Shown here: positions 55,024 to 62,849 of the stretch, in pieces
Layout: each line of letters opens with the position of its first letter
How positions within the stretch are numbered: the first letter of the stretch is position 1
The notes under the pieces: generated by a model
Databases searched by the model: none
The model's input: the letters and a program-made list of their open reading frames with translations, nothing else
What the model was told of the DNA's origin: nothing
Program-made: the position numbers and the translations under genes
Assembly: GCA_014323675.1 (NCBI GenBank)
Contig: JACONN010000002.1
Coordinates: 1,240,001 to 1,304,000 of the forward strand
Reading direction: 5' to 3'
DNA: 64,000 bases
Source of the DNA: Hormoscilla sp. GM7CHS1pb
Lineage (GTDB): Bacteria > Cyanobacteriota > Cyanobacteriia > Cyanobacteriales > Desertifilaceae

Positions 55024-56562
55024 TTAAAAGTTAGGCTCGACAATATAAGGAGAAGAAATTCTCTGAGCCTTGTTGGTGGCCACTAAAGCCTGGTAAATAA
55101 AGGCGGAAACTTCAGCTCTAGTGCTATCCAGCATCGGGTTAAGTACATTCTTCTGAGGATAGTTCACCACCATCCACCTTTGGGTAGCAGTAGCCACCTC
55201 ATCAGTAGCATAGCTGGGAATCTGCACCCGATCGCGATAAGCAAAGAGTAAATTAGTATTGCCCCCAGTTAAACCTAAACCATTCACCAAAGACACGATC
55301 GCCTGCACGCGAGTTAAATTCTGCCCCGGACGAAAAGAACCATCGGGAAAACCAGAGATAAATCCCATGCGCGAAGCTTGCCCGATCGCCCCGGCGGCCC
55401 AAAAACGCGGGTCAACATCCCAAAAGTCAATCTCCGATCGCTTAAAAGGCAAGGGGAAAGTCTTCGCAATCAAAGCAGTATACTCGGCGCGAGTAATGCT
55501 TTTATCCGGTCGAAAAGTGCGATCGGGGAAACCGCTAATAAAGCCCTTACTAACCATAGCAGCAATAAAGACTTCCGCCCAATGTCGGCCAATATCTGTC
55601 AATCCCGTTTCCCGTGGTGCCGGAGTGGGAATGGGAGTGGGAGTGGGAGTAGGAGTGGGAGTAGGAGTGGGAGTAGGGGCGATCGGGAGATCGGCAGCTA
55701 CAAAATCGATTAACCCTTTCACGCGGGTAGGATTAATCTGATTTCCCACCGAGACCAACTTAGTCCTAGTAGCATTATGCAAATCATATTGACCATTACC
55801 CCGCAGAATATTGCCACCATTATCTTGAGGACTGCCCAAATCCGCGATCGCATCACCGATCGCAACCAGACCATCTTTCGAGTTATTCTCAATTGTATTA
55901 TTGCGCAGGACTGGACGCGATCGATTAGAAAGTACCATGCCAGAGCGATTGGCAAAAATCCGATTATCAACCACCACAGGCGCAGCATCATCGCTAATGG
56001 CAATCCCGTAACCAGTATCTTGACAGACATTACCACGGATCTCGCCCTTCGCATTTTTGGCGATCGATATCCCGTTAGCGTTATTTCTAATAAACAGATT
56101 ACCCTCGATCGCGGGATGGGCCGTACCAGTAGCAAACAGCCCCTCCCGGGCCGAATTCGCTAAAGTATTGTTAGCCACGTAAGGGGCCGTAGATTCAATC
56201 CAGACCGCCGTCCCCCGTCCGGCCCGGTTAGTCACAGTGACTCCCCGCAATTGGGCATCATCGGACAGCTCTATGGTAATATTTTGACGGGCTTTGCTGC
56301 GGGAGAAATAACTGCCACTGCCTTCAATTACAATCCCCTTGCCTTTGTCCGATTCATTCCCTAAAACTGTCACCCCAGCTGGCACGATCAGGGGAAAAAT
56401 CTCACCACTGGCTTGATTATAGACCCCAGGTGCCAGTTGAATCCTAGTTTCGCCCCTCGATTGCTGGAGTGCCCTGGTCAGGGTCTTAAACGGAGAATAT
56501 TGATTACCGGCACCTCTGTCATTGCCAGTAGCGGGATTAACATAAAGCATAGATTTGACCAT
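55024..56562 (-). CDS. DUF1565 beta-helix protein with C-terminal SLH domains
   Basis: 512 residues from the ATG at 56562 (MVKSMLYVNPATGNDRGAGN); the frame continues 23 codons upstream into a hairpin repeat, which I exclude. Residues 5-290 are a right-handed beta helix of the DUF1565 type (YSPFKTLTRALQQSRGETRI; repeated APVVVDNRIFANRSGMVLSN turns). A proline-threonine linker (PTPTPTPT) follows, then SLH units: DIGRHWAEVFIAAMVSKGFI, GFPDRTFRPDKSITRAEYTA, GFISGFPDGSFRPGQNLTRV. SLH domains attach proteins to the cell wall. The ATG lacks an export signal in view, so export is uncertain. Likely a surface protein. Confidence 0.85.
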   Translation of the reverse strand: MVKSMLYVNPATGNDRGAGNQYSPFKTLTRALQQSRGETRIQLAPGVYNQASGEIFPLIVPAGVTVLGNESDKGKGIVIEGSGSYFSRSKARQNITIELSDDAQLRGVTVTNRAGRGTAVWIESTAPYVANNTLANSAREGLFATGTAHPAIEGNLFIRNNANGISIAKNAKGEIRGNVCQDTGYGIAISDDAAPVVVDNRIFANRSGMVLSNRSRPVLRNNTIENNSKDGLVAIGDAIADLGSPQDNGGNILRGNGQYDLHNATRTKLVSVGNQINPTRVKGLIDFVAADLPIAPTPTPTPTPTPTPTPIPTPAPRETGLTDIGRHWAEVFIAAMVSKGFISGFPDRTFRPDKSITRAEYTALIAKTFPLPFKRSEIDFWDVDPRFWAAGAIGQASRMGFISGFPDGSFRPGQNLTRVQAIVSLVNGLGLTGGNTNLLFAYRDRVQIPSYATDEVATATQRWMVVNYPQKNVLNPMLDSTRAEVSAFIYQALVATNKAQRISSPYIVEPNF

Positions 56563-56581
56563 TATTTTGTCGCGACGGTCG

Positions 56582-56656
56582 GGCCGTTTCCAGAGATGCC
56601 CACCCTGTCGTGTCGCTCCTGCGCACGACATGGGTGGGCACTCTCGGAAACGGCTG
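56582..56656. repeat. Long imperfect hairpin upstream of the SLH gene
   Basis: GCCGTTTCCAGAGATGCCCA and CCTGTCGTG pair with CACGACATGGGTGGGCA and CTCGGAAACGGC around a loop of about 11 bases. It starts 20 bases before the SLH gene's ATG, so it sits in the leader and could influence translation or be a repeat insertion. Confidence 0.65.
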
Positions 56657-56752
56657 CCTGGAAAATATTAACATATTCCGTTACGGTAGGCTGATTAACT
56701 CTTCGGGGAAATTAAAATATAAAAGCATTGCTGCCGCTAGTAAGGGTGAAAA

Positions 56753-57118
56753 ATGTTCTACATAGTCATAGCTCTGAATCTACTGATATCATTACTCTGC
56801 CTGTTCGTTGCCTTCCGAGTTTGGCGACTGCGGCAAACTCTCTCTCGGGTGGCAGATGCGTTAATCTCAGCCGAACTCGAAACTCATGCCATACTCCAGC
56901 CTGCTCCCCATAGCATTATTAAAGGGCAACGAGGCACGTCAGCCCTGCGGCGGCAGTATCGCAGTCTCATGAATCAAGTCAAGCAAGTGCAGCAGATTTT
57001 AGCCATTGTCAGTCTGGTCCTGGGAGTTGGCCATCGGGGCTGTAGGCGGGCCCCACCGTTCCCGAAAAATCGGACCAATTACCGCTTACCAGCTGTAGGT
57101 AAGCAGCATTGGCGCTGA
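56753..57118 (+). CDS. Small membrane-anchored hypothetical protein
   Basis: 121 residues. N-terminal membrane helix MFYIVIALNLLISLLCLFVA, then a helical segment (LRQTLSRVADALISAELETH) and a second hydrophobic stretch QQILAIVSLVLGVG. The last 30 residues are basic and irregular. First of an apparent plus-strand cluster with the YtxH and DUF948 genes. No known family beyond that layout. Confidence 0.6.
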   Translation: MFYIVIALNLLISLLCLFVAFRVWRLRQTLSRVADALISAELETHAILQPAPHSIIKGQRGTSALRRQYRSLMNQVKQVQQILAIVSLVLGVGHRGCRRAPPFPKNRTNYRLPAVGKQHWR

Positions 57119-57189
57119 GATATTTCGGTTTCCATACACAGACGCACTTGCGATCGCAGAAGATAGAAGTAAGTTAGAAGGGGGTGGGC

Positions 57190-57231
57190 TGCATCTCTTG
57201 GGTAGTGCGAGTAGCGCTCCCAAGAGATGCA
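57190..57231. repeat. Hairpin repeat with TAGTGCGAGTAGCGCT loop
   Basis: Perfect 13-bp arms TGCATCTCTTGGG / CCCAAGAGATGCA. The loop matches (inverted) that of the hairpin in mltA at 39565. It lies between the small membrane protein and the YtxH gene. Confidence 0.75.
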
Positions 57232-57295
57232 GAAGGCGCTCTCCGACTGCGGCAGTCCCCAAATCAATGTGAGTACAGCGAGGCTTAGCCCTAAG

Positions 57296-57706
57296 ATGTC
57301 AAAAAACAGTTCTGGAAAATTCATCAGGGGTCTGTTGTTAGGTACTGTGATTGGAGGTGTAACTGGCATCCTGATGGCACCTCGGTCCGGACGACAGACG
57401 CGGCAGTTATTGAAAAAATCAGCTGAAGCTCTGCCAGAGTTGGCAGAGGATATCTCGGCAAATGTCCAAATTCAGGCAGACCAGCTCTCAGAAGCAACAC
57501 TGCGCAATTTGGAGGAGACTCTCGAACGACTCCGACTGGCGATCGCGGTGGCGATCGAGGCGGGAGCCAGGGAACAGGAAGCACTCTCTCAGGAGTATGC
57601 CTCCGATCCCAAAGATCTGTCCGACGATCCTAATGAACAACTGCCTGGGGACACCCCATCAGAGATAGATAGACTTTTTTCTCAACAACAGGAACCATCG
57701 CTGTAG
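57296..57706 (+). CDS. YtxH-domain protein
   Basis: 136 residues from the ATG at 57296 (MSKNSSGKFIRGLLLGTVIG). One membrane helix with the YtxH signature GGVTGILMAPRSGRQTRQLL, then amphipathic helices (ISANVQIQADQLSEATLRNL). YtxH proteins are stress-associated membrane proteins of unknown mechanism. It is followed after nine bases by a DUF948 gene, the usual bacterial pairing. Confidence 0.85.
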   Translation: MSKNSSGKFIRGLLLGTVIGGVTGILMAPRSGRQTRQLLKKSAEALPELAEDISANVQIQADQLSEATLRNLEETLERLRLAIAVAIEAGAREQEALSQEYASDPKDLSDDPNEQLPGDTPSEIDRLFSQQQEPSL

Positions 57707-57715
57707 GTCAATTTT

Positions 57716-58381
57716 GTGCTCGATCCCCTCTTTTGGCTAGGACTATCTATCTTACTGGTTGCCGTCAGCCTCACCGCTGTGCTGGTGGCGGCCCTGCCCG
57801 CCTTACAGGAGTTGGCCAGAGCTGCTCGCAGTGCCGAAAAGCTCTTTGACACTCTCAGCCGCGAACTGCCCCCCACCCTAGAGTCCATCCGTCTGACCGG
57901 TCTGGAAATCAGCGATCTCACCGATGAGGTGAACAAAGGAGTTCAAAGTGCCTCTCAGGTAGTCCAACAAGTCGATGACAGCATCGATACTGCTAAAAAG
58001 CAAGCACAAAAAGTCCAGGTAACTACCAAAAGCGTCTGGGCTGGCCTTAAGGCTGGCTGGAAAACCTTGACAAAAAAGAAAAAATCTGCTATTAAATATC
58101 GCCACACTCCCGATCCTCTGCCTTCGTCAGCTGGAACTGCCCTCGACTTTGAGCCAGCTGACGGTCATAAACGCACCGGCGATCTAGAAGGTGCAGAGCG
58201 ATCGCAAGCGCGGCGAGAGGCTGACTATTTGCCCAGTCAATATTTGCCGAAGCCAGAGTCAGACCGACCCTCATCTCAACCGGTGTCTCCTGGGAGCGAT
58301 TGCGCTGCGCGCACGCTACGCGAACGGAGCACTGCCCAGGAGACACCGCCTGCACCTGTAGATCGGCGGGATGAATCCTGA
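57716..58381 (+). CDS. DUF948-domain membrane protein, with repeat insertion in its tail
   Basis: 221 residues from a GTG. N-terminal helix PLFWLGLSILLVAVSLTAVL, then the DUF948 coiled region (ELARAARSAEKLFDTLSREL ... VNKGVQSASQVVQQVDDSID). The C-terminal 90 residues are hydrophilic. A 68-bp hairpin repeat (58281-58348) lies inside the tail and encodes SPGSDCAARTLRERSTAQET in frame. Partner of the YtxH gene. Confidence 0.8.
   Translation: MLDPLFWLGLSILLVAVSLTAVLVAALPALQELARAARSAEKLFDTLSRELPPTLESIRLTGLEISDLTDEVNKGVQSASQVVQQVDDSIDTAKKQAQKVQVTTKSVWAGLKAGWKTLTKKKKSAIKYRHTPDPLPSSAGTALDFEPADGHKRTGDLEGAERSQARREADYLPSQYLPKPESDRPSSQPVSPGSDCAARTLRERSTAQETPPAPVDRRDES
58281..58348. repeat. Hairpin repeat inside the DUF948 coding sequence
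   Basis: Perfect 14-bp arms CGGTGTCTCCTGGG / CCCAGGAGACACCG. The 40-base interior holds a second palindromic unit (GCGCTGCGCGCACGCTACGC). The frame is kept through the repeat. Confidence 0.8.
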
Positions 58382-58506
58382 ACGAAGTCGTTACTCACAG
58401 CAAAAAATATTAAAATCAAGTAAACAAGTGTAAAGTTTCGTTAACAAATCTGGGAATTTGGCGACGACTCACACTGGGTGTTGTTGAAGTAATGATCGAG
58501 TTTCCT

Positions 58507-59313
58507 ATGCAAAAGCAGTTTTTTAAGAGAATTTTGGTATCGCTGATGGCAGGTGTGCTGGGTTTGTCAATCTGGGCTCACGCCCCCGCAACCGCCGGTG
58601 CATATAATAATCCCGAATTACTCCCCGATCGCCAGACTCCGATAATAGACTTAGGCAAAACCCTGACCGATATACAAGAAGAAAGACTGGTCCAGGAATT
58701 AGAAGCATTTGAAAGGTCAACAGGCTGGAAACTGCGAGTTTTGACCCAATTTGACCGCACTCCGGGGCGGGCGATCGCAGATTTTTGGGACCTGAATGAA
58801 AAAACTGTGCTGCTGGTTGCCGACTTACGAGGCGGCAATATCCTCAATTTTAACCTCGGCGATGAGGTTTACAAACTCCTACCTCGTACCTTCTGGGTGG
58901 AGTTGCAAACCCGTTATGGCAACCAGTTCTTCGTGCGCGAGAATGGCGAAGACCAATCCATCATTCAATCTCTAGAATCAGTCAAAACTTGTTTGTCTCG
59001 GGGAGGTTGCCGAGTAGTGCCAGGACTACCCAGAGAACAATGGATTCTCACCCTGATTACCTCGGTGATTGGCGGACTGGTCTGTGGTGTGGCCGCTATT
59101 CCCCGGAAACCAGGACAGGTGTTTGCATGGCAGTGGGCTTTGATGTTCTCACCCCTGTGGGGCATCCTGTTTATCGCCTTCGGCATAGGACCGGTGATAG
59201 CCAGGACGACGGATTGGCTGCCCCTACTTCGGAATGTGATGGGTTTTCTGCTTGGTGTAATGGTTGCCTACCTTTCCCCCACCATTAGCCAATCTTCGGC
59301 ATCTGAAACCTGA
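58507..59313 (+). CDS. psb32: TPM-domain thylakoid protein, Psb32-like
   Basis: 268 residues from the ATG at 58507; five codons further upstream is another ATG. Signal peptide MQKQFFKRILVSLMAGVLGL ending near ATAGA. The TPM domain follows: LPDRQTPIIDLGKTLTDIQE, ELEAFERSTGWKLRVLTQFD, LLVADLRGGNILNFNLGDEV. Two C-terminal membrane helices (LITSVIGGLVCGVAAI; VMGFLLGVMVAYLSP). Psb32 is a photosystem II-associated lumenal protein linked to protection and repair. The symbol is given by family resemblance. Confidence 0.8.
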   Translation: MQKQFFKRILVSLMAGVLGLSIWAHAPATAGAYNNPELLPDRQTPIIDLGKTLTDIQEERLVQELEAFERSTGWKLRVLTQFDRTPGRAIADFWDLNEKTVLLVADLRGGNILNFNLGDEVYKLLPRTFWVELQTRYGNQFFVRENGEDQSIIQSLESVKTCLSRGGCRVVPGLPREQWILTLITSVIGGLVCGVAAIPRKPGQVFAWQWALMFSPLWGILFIAFGIGPVIARTTDWLPLLRNVMGFLLGVMVAYLSPTISQSSASET

Positions 59314-59374
59314 ATGCTCAACTAGATCCAGGCTCTGATAAGCTAGTAGCTGATAGCTGGCAATTAATCGCTAT

Positions 59375-60004
59375 ATGGAATGGCACATAACAGATGCCCA
59401 AAGTCTGGCAATTATTGACCGAGAAATTGGATCCCATAGCTTCTCACCGGCGGAGTACGAGATTATCCGCCGGGTAATTTATGCCACAGCTGACTTTGAA
59501 TATAAGTCGCTGATCAAATTCTCTGACCAAGCCTTACAGTCTGGGGCCGCTGCGTTAGCGGCTCGTACTACTATTGTGGTAGATGTGCCGATGGTACAGG
59601 TAGGGATTGTACATACTATCCAGAACACCTTTGCTAACCCTGTCTATTGCAGCATGGAAACTCTGACGCGCCCCCAAAGGGAAAAAACTAAGGCCGCTTG
59701 GGGCATTGAAACCTTGGCGCGACGATACCCAGAGGGGATATTTGTGATCGGTGAGGCTCAGACGGCCCTATCGGCTTTGGTAGAACTAATTGAGATTGAG
59801 GTGATTAGACCAGCTTTGGTGATTGGGGCACCAGCTGGCTTTGTGGAAGTGGATGTCACGAAAGACCGGCTGAATGACTCCCAGGTGCCTCACATTCGCA
59901 TAGAAGGACGTAAAGGTAGTGCTGTGGTGGCAGCGGCTATTATCAATGGATTGGTTGAACTCGCGTGGCAAGCTTATAGCCAAGAAGGCGTAGGTATGAG
60001 TTAA
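59375..60004 (+). CDS. cobH: Precorrin-8X methylmutase family protein
   Basis: 209 residues. AALAARTTIVVDVPMVQVGI, EKTKAAWGIETLARRYPEGI, FVIGEAQTALSALVELIEIE and VIGAPAGFVEVDVTKDRLND are CobH/CbiC blocks; the enzyme moves a methyl group from C11 to C12 to form hydrogenobyrinate in cobalamin synthesis. The catalytic His that family members carry in the (H)A(T/S)xDFE motif is Tyr36 here (RVIYATADFE). Cyanobacterial members may commonly differ at this site; I am not certain. No other cobalamin genes are nearby. Confidence 0.87.
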   Translation: MEWHITDAQSLAIIDREIGSHSFSPAEYEIIRRVIYATADFEYKSLIKFSDQALQSGAAALAARTTIVVDVPMVQVGIVHTIQNTFANPVYCSMETLTRPQREKTKAAWGIETLARRYPEGIFVIGEAQTALSALVELIEIEVIRPALVIGAPAGFVEVDVTKDRLNDSQVPHIRIEGRKGSAVVAAAIINGLVELAWQAYSQEGVGMS

Positions 60005-60008
60005 TTTT

Positions 60009-60716
60009 CTATTCCATCCTGGTCCGCTGGGATGATGTTCTACTCGGACGGCGGCGGGAGTCTCTGCCCGATCGCAACCGCAGTTTGCGACTAACTTCGA
60101 CAAACAGGTCCCGCCGCAGGTACGGATAGTCACTCACCCACAGATTAAGACTGGGAATATAGATATCTGAGGTCTTGGCAATGCGGCTGAGGTCTGGTTT
60201 ATTGGAGACTACTAGCATCTGGGCCACCATCCCCACGTCGATCGATCGATATTCGCGGCGTATGGGAACCTGTAGCTGGCTCTGGAAACCAGACTCATCG
60301 CTCACTTCCAAGTTTAGCCTGCGCTCCCGGTTTTCTACGATCACTAATTCTCCCCGTGAGTTCACCGTTTCCTCGGTGCCGATCACGTCATCTGTGACAA
60401 AAACATCGAGTACTCGACCTTGCCAGAAGCCGCTGTAGGAGTATTTCCGATACATTATATTCCTCCGACTTGCCCAGAAGATGGGACCCCACAGCCAATA
60501 AGTTCCCACTGTAATGCCAACGGCAAATATAAGGATCCCAAGGCTTTGACCAAAAGGCGAGATGCGTACAAAAAAGACAATCACGACGCCAATGACTGAA
60601 ATTAACAGGCGTCTGAGAAAATCTGGAAATTTTCCCCAATAATATTGGTACTGGCTGCCAGTAGCAAATGTAGGAATCAGTTCTTCAAATGTATTGCGAG
60701 TTATTGAGATTAACAT
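60009..60716 (-). CDS. Conserved cyanobacterial membrane protein
   Basis: 235 residues. There are two membrane helices near residues 38-80 (LLISVIGVVIVFFVRISPFG; LGILIFAVGITVGTYWLWGP), then FWASRRNIMYRKYSYSGFWQ and a soluble beta-rich part. IYIPSLNLWVSDYPYLRRDL leads into a basic tail (LRSGRDSRRRPSRTSSQR). It resembles cyanobacterial proteins sometimes labelled phosphate ABC transporter permease, but none of the permease motifs is present. Converges with cobH, four bases apart. Confidence 0.7.
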   Translation of the reverse strand: MLISITRNTFEELIPTFATGSQYQYYWGKFPDFLRRLLISVIGVVIVFFVRISPFGQSLGILIFAVGITVGTYWLWGPIFWASRRNIMYRKYSYSGFWQGRVLDVFVTDDVIGTEETVNSRGELVIVENRERRLNLEVSDESGFQSQLQVPIRREYRSIDVGMVAQMLVVSNKPDLSRIAKTSDIYIPSLNLWVSDYPYLRRDLFVEVSRKLRLRSGRDSRRRPSRTSSQRTRME

Positions 60717-61008
60717 CGATTTGGTTAGTTGTCAGTGGTTAGTTGTTAGTTTTTAGCAGATTGGGCCCGTTTATGGGTAGTAATAATTATACAGCAAGTG
60801 GCGATCGGGCAGGCTTGGGCAATAGTCAAGCGACTCAACGACATGAAAGATTATTCATTTCACCAGTTCCTCTTACTGTCAGGTTGAGAAAGAAGTATTA
60901 TAGATTAGTATACCTCGTCATGAGTTCCAATGTCAATAAAATTCAAAATTATTGCATTGACAACCCACAACTGATAACCCACAACTGACAACCCACAACT
61001 TTTACTTA
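60717..61008. other. Intergenic stretch with short tandem repeats
   Basis: GTTAGTTGTCAGTGGTTAGT units at 60724 and CAACCCACAACTGATAACCC units at 60960 form two heptamer-type arrays of opposite orientation. No gene recognised. Confidence 0.5.
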
Positions 61009-61100
61009 AAGGAGGCTAGGCAAGATGAACAGTACAAAAACCATGCCCGTTCTACCCGTAGAAGCTTATACTTCTCAAGAATGGTTCGATAAGGAACCAA
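61009..61100 (+). pseudogene. N-terminal stub of a Rieske-type ring-hydroxylating dioxygenase
   Basis: A strong AAAGGAGG ribosome site precedes ATG 61025. The first 25 residues (MNSTKTMPVLPVEAYTSQEW then FDKEP) match the start of Rieske oxygenase alpha subunits (LPxxAYTSQEWFDREQ). At about 61100 the sequence switches to unrelated DNA and then to a broken PIN-like gene. The Rieske cluster and iron site are absent, so only the translation start remains. Confidence 0.6.
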
Positions 61101-61113
61101 TTTCGGGATGCGC

Positions 61114-61606
61114 CGATAGCAATTCCATGTATTTGCTGTCTGGAAGCATTATCAGCCTTGGAAGAGGATGAAAAATCCCGCCGCAGTTTAGAACAACAGC
61201 TTAATATTCAAATCAGGCAAACAGAGAGAAATCTCGCCCACAGCCCAGTCTTTGCAGCTGCACTTAGAGCAAGCTAGCGACGCTAATCAGATGCTAATTG
61301 GAGAAACTGAAATGCGCATGGTTGAAGCCCTTAACCAGATCGCGGCCCTGGCTGAAATAATTGCCTTGAGGAATGATATGCTACAATCGAGCTTGAGTCA
61401 AACTATCATTCAAGACCGTACTGACAACTTGATTTTACACTGTATCTTGGGAGATGCCCGCGATCGCCCTACGGAAGGTGTTCTGTAGTGGCAATGTTAA
61501 CGATTTTGGCACGTCGGAAGTTAGAGAAGCCTTGCGTCATGTTGGGGTGAATCAGTATTTCAGTCGAACTCAAGATTTTCTGGGTTGGCTGCAATCTCAA
61601 GCCTAA
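61114..61606 (+). pseudogene. Broken copy of the PIN-like gene (module A)
   Basis: Matches the intact PIN-like gene at 62193 almost base for base from about 61282 on. It lacks the start and the first 35 codons. One frameshift near 61240 (CGCCCACAGCCCAG region) breaks NLA.. from AQSLQLHLEQ. A 5-base deletion (GTGAA absent after CCTACGGAA, near 61477) breaks the C-terminus. The end FLGWLQSQA and TAA is preserved. No upstream ORF1 partner is present for this copy. Confidence 0.85.
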
Positions 61607-61648
61607 CAGAATATGATAGAATATCACCATCAGCAATGAGGAGAGAAG

Positions 61649-62230
61649 ATGATTGAAAATTATTATGAAGCGGCGACGCGAACGAAATTCCGTATTGTTC
61701 TCCCTGCAACAAGCACGTCAAATGGGATAGAAGGGCGATCGCGTGAATGGGAAATCGCCATGCGCCGGGTCTTTCAAGGGGTGGCGATCGACTCTGAAGA
61801 AAGAATCGTCATGTTAATTGACGTCCAAAGTAGAGCGATAAGCGAACTGGACAAAAAGGATTTCCTTGGCTACTTGAAAGCGGCTCAAGGTGTAATTCCC
61901 TTTGGGATGATGGTTGACAAAGAAGAGATGCAGATATATGCTATAGACAGTAGCAATCTGTACGAACCAATTTGCACGCTGAAAGTAGTAGAGGTGCTTT
62001 GTCGTTATGACCCAGAAATTGGCAACAAACAGAAGTCGCCCTTTGGTCTGGGGCGGTCTTACTTGACTGGAAAAGTTGAATCGTGGCTGCGAGACTTGGC
62101 CTATAATTGGAAATCTCCGATACCCCCAGCGGTAGACCAAATGAAAGCGATCGGTTTATTGCAGTTGCTAGAAGGTGGTACAACTTCATCAGATGTGGAG
62201 ATTAGAATTGATATTCTACATAGAAACTAA
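61649..62230 (+). CDS. Uncharacterised ORF1 of tandem PIN module B
   Basis: 193 residues, no recognised domain. The start FRIVLPATSTSNGIEGRSRE is followed by two blocks identical in the copy at 62850: GYLKAAQGVIPFGMMVDKEE and NLYEPICTLKVVEVLCRYDP (on to EIGNKQKSP). By my count the two proteins differ at about 42 of 193 positions with no gaps. GAGGAGA lies just before the ATG. The layout of the central blocks loosely recalls restriction-subunit N-terminal nuclease folds, but I cannot assign catalytic residues. Its end overlaps the PIN-like gene by 38 bases, so the pair is translationally coupled. Confidence 0.75.
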   Translation: MIENYYEAATRTKFRIVLPATSTSNGIEGRSREWEIAMRRVFQGVAIDSEERIVMLIDVQSRAISELDKKDFLGYLKAAQGVIPFGMMVDKEEMQIYAIDSSNLYEPICTLKVVEVLCRYDPEIGNKQKSPFGLGRSYLTGKVESWLRDLAYNWKSPIPPAVDQMKAIGLLQLLEGGTTSSDVEIRIDILHRN

Positions 62231-62807
62231 CTTTTTGATGAGCATTGCGACGGGACGCGACCCTCAAGCAGGGACTCTGCTACAAAATACCCCAGAGTCA
62301 GTCCAGATAGCAATTCCAGGCATTTGCTGTCTGGAAGCATTATCCGTCTTGCAAGAGGATGAAAAATATCGTCGTAGTTTCGCTCAACAGCTTAACATTA
62401 AAATCAACCAGGCGGAGCGAAATATAACCTCACCTACCGCCCAGTCTTTACCGTTCTATTTGGATCAGGCTCGCGACGCTAATCAGATGCTAATTGGAGA
62501 AACTGAAATGCGCCTAATTGAAGCCCTTAACCAGATGGCGGCCCTGGCTGAAATAATTGCCTTGAGGAATGATATGCTACAATCGAGCTTGAGTCAAACT
62601 ATCATTCAAGACCGTACTGACAACTTGATTTTACACTGTATCTTGGGACATGCCCGCGATCGCCCTACGGAAGTGAAGGTGTTCTGTAGTGGCAATGTTA
62701 ACGATTTTGGCACGTCGGAAGTTAGAGAAGCCTTGCGTCATGTTGGGGTGAATCAGTATTTCAGTCGAACTCAAGATTTTCTGGGTTGGCTGCAATCTCA
62801 AACCTGA
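62193..62807 (+). CDS. PIN-like domain protein, ORF2 of module B
   Basis: 204 residues from the ATG at 62193 inside the end of ORF1. IFYIETNFLMSIATGRDP fits the first PIN strand, with Glu where D is usual, then T-N. CCLEALSVL supplies the second acidic position, TDNLILHCILGHARDRP the third, and FCSGNVNDFG the last. ALNQMAALAEIIALRNDMLQ is a long helix between them. PIN domains are metal-dependent ribonucleases, often toxins. The ORF1/ORF2 overlap recalls toxin-antitoxin pairs, but the roles here are unproven. Confidence 0.75.
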   Translation: MWRLELIFYIETNFLMSIATGRDPQAGTLLQNTPESVQIAIPGICCLEALSVLQEDEKYRRSFAQQLNIKINQAERNITSPTAQSLPFYLDQARDANQMLIGETEMRLIEALNQMAALAEIIALRNDMLQSSLSQTIIQDRTDNLILHCILGHARDRPTEVKVFCSGNVNDFGTSEVREALRHVGVNQYFSRTQDFLGWLQSQT

Positions 62808-62849
62808 CAGGATATGATAGAATATTAGCATCAGCAATGAGGAGACAAA

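Noticed and set aside
55259-55741. 160-codon plus-strand frame opposite the SLH gene
   Set aside because: Its GVGVGVG run is the antisense of the proline-threonine linker; shadow frame.
56562-56631. Longer start for the SLH/DUF1565 protein
   Set aside because: The extra 23 codons are translated from a hairpin repeat; the ATG at 56562 begins the conserved YVNPATGND motif.
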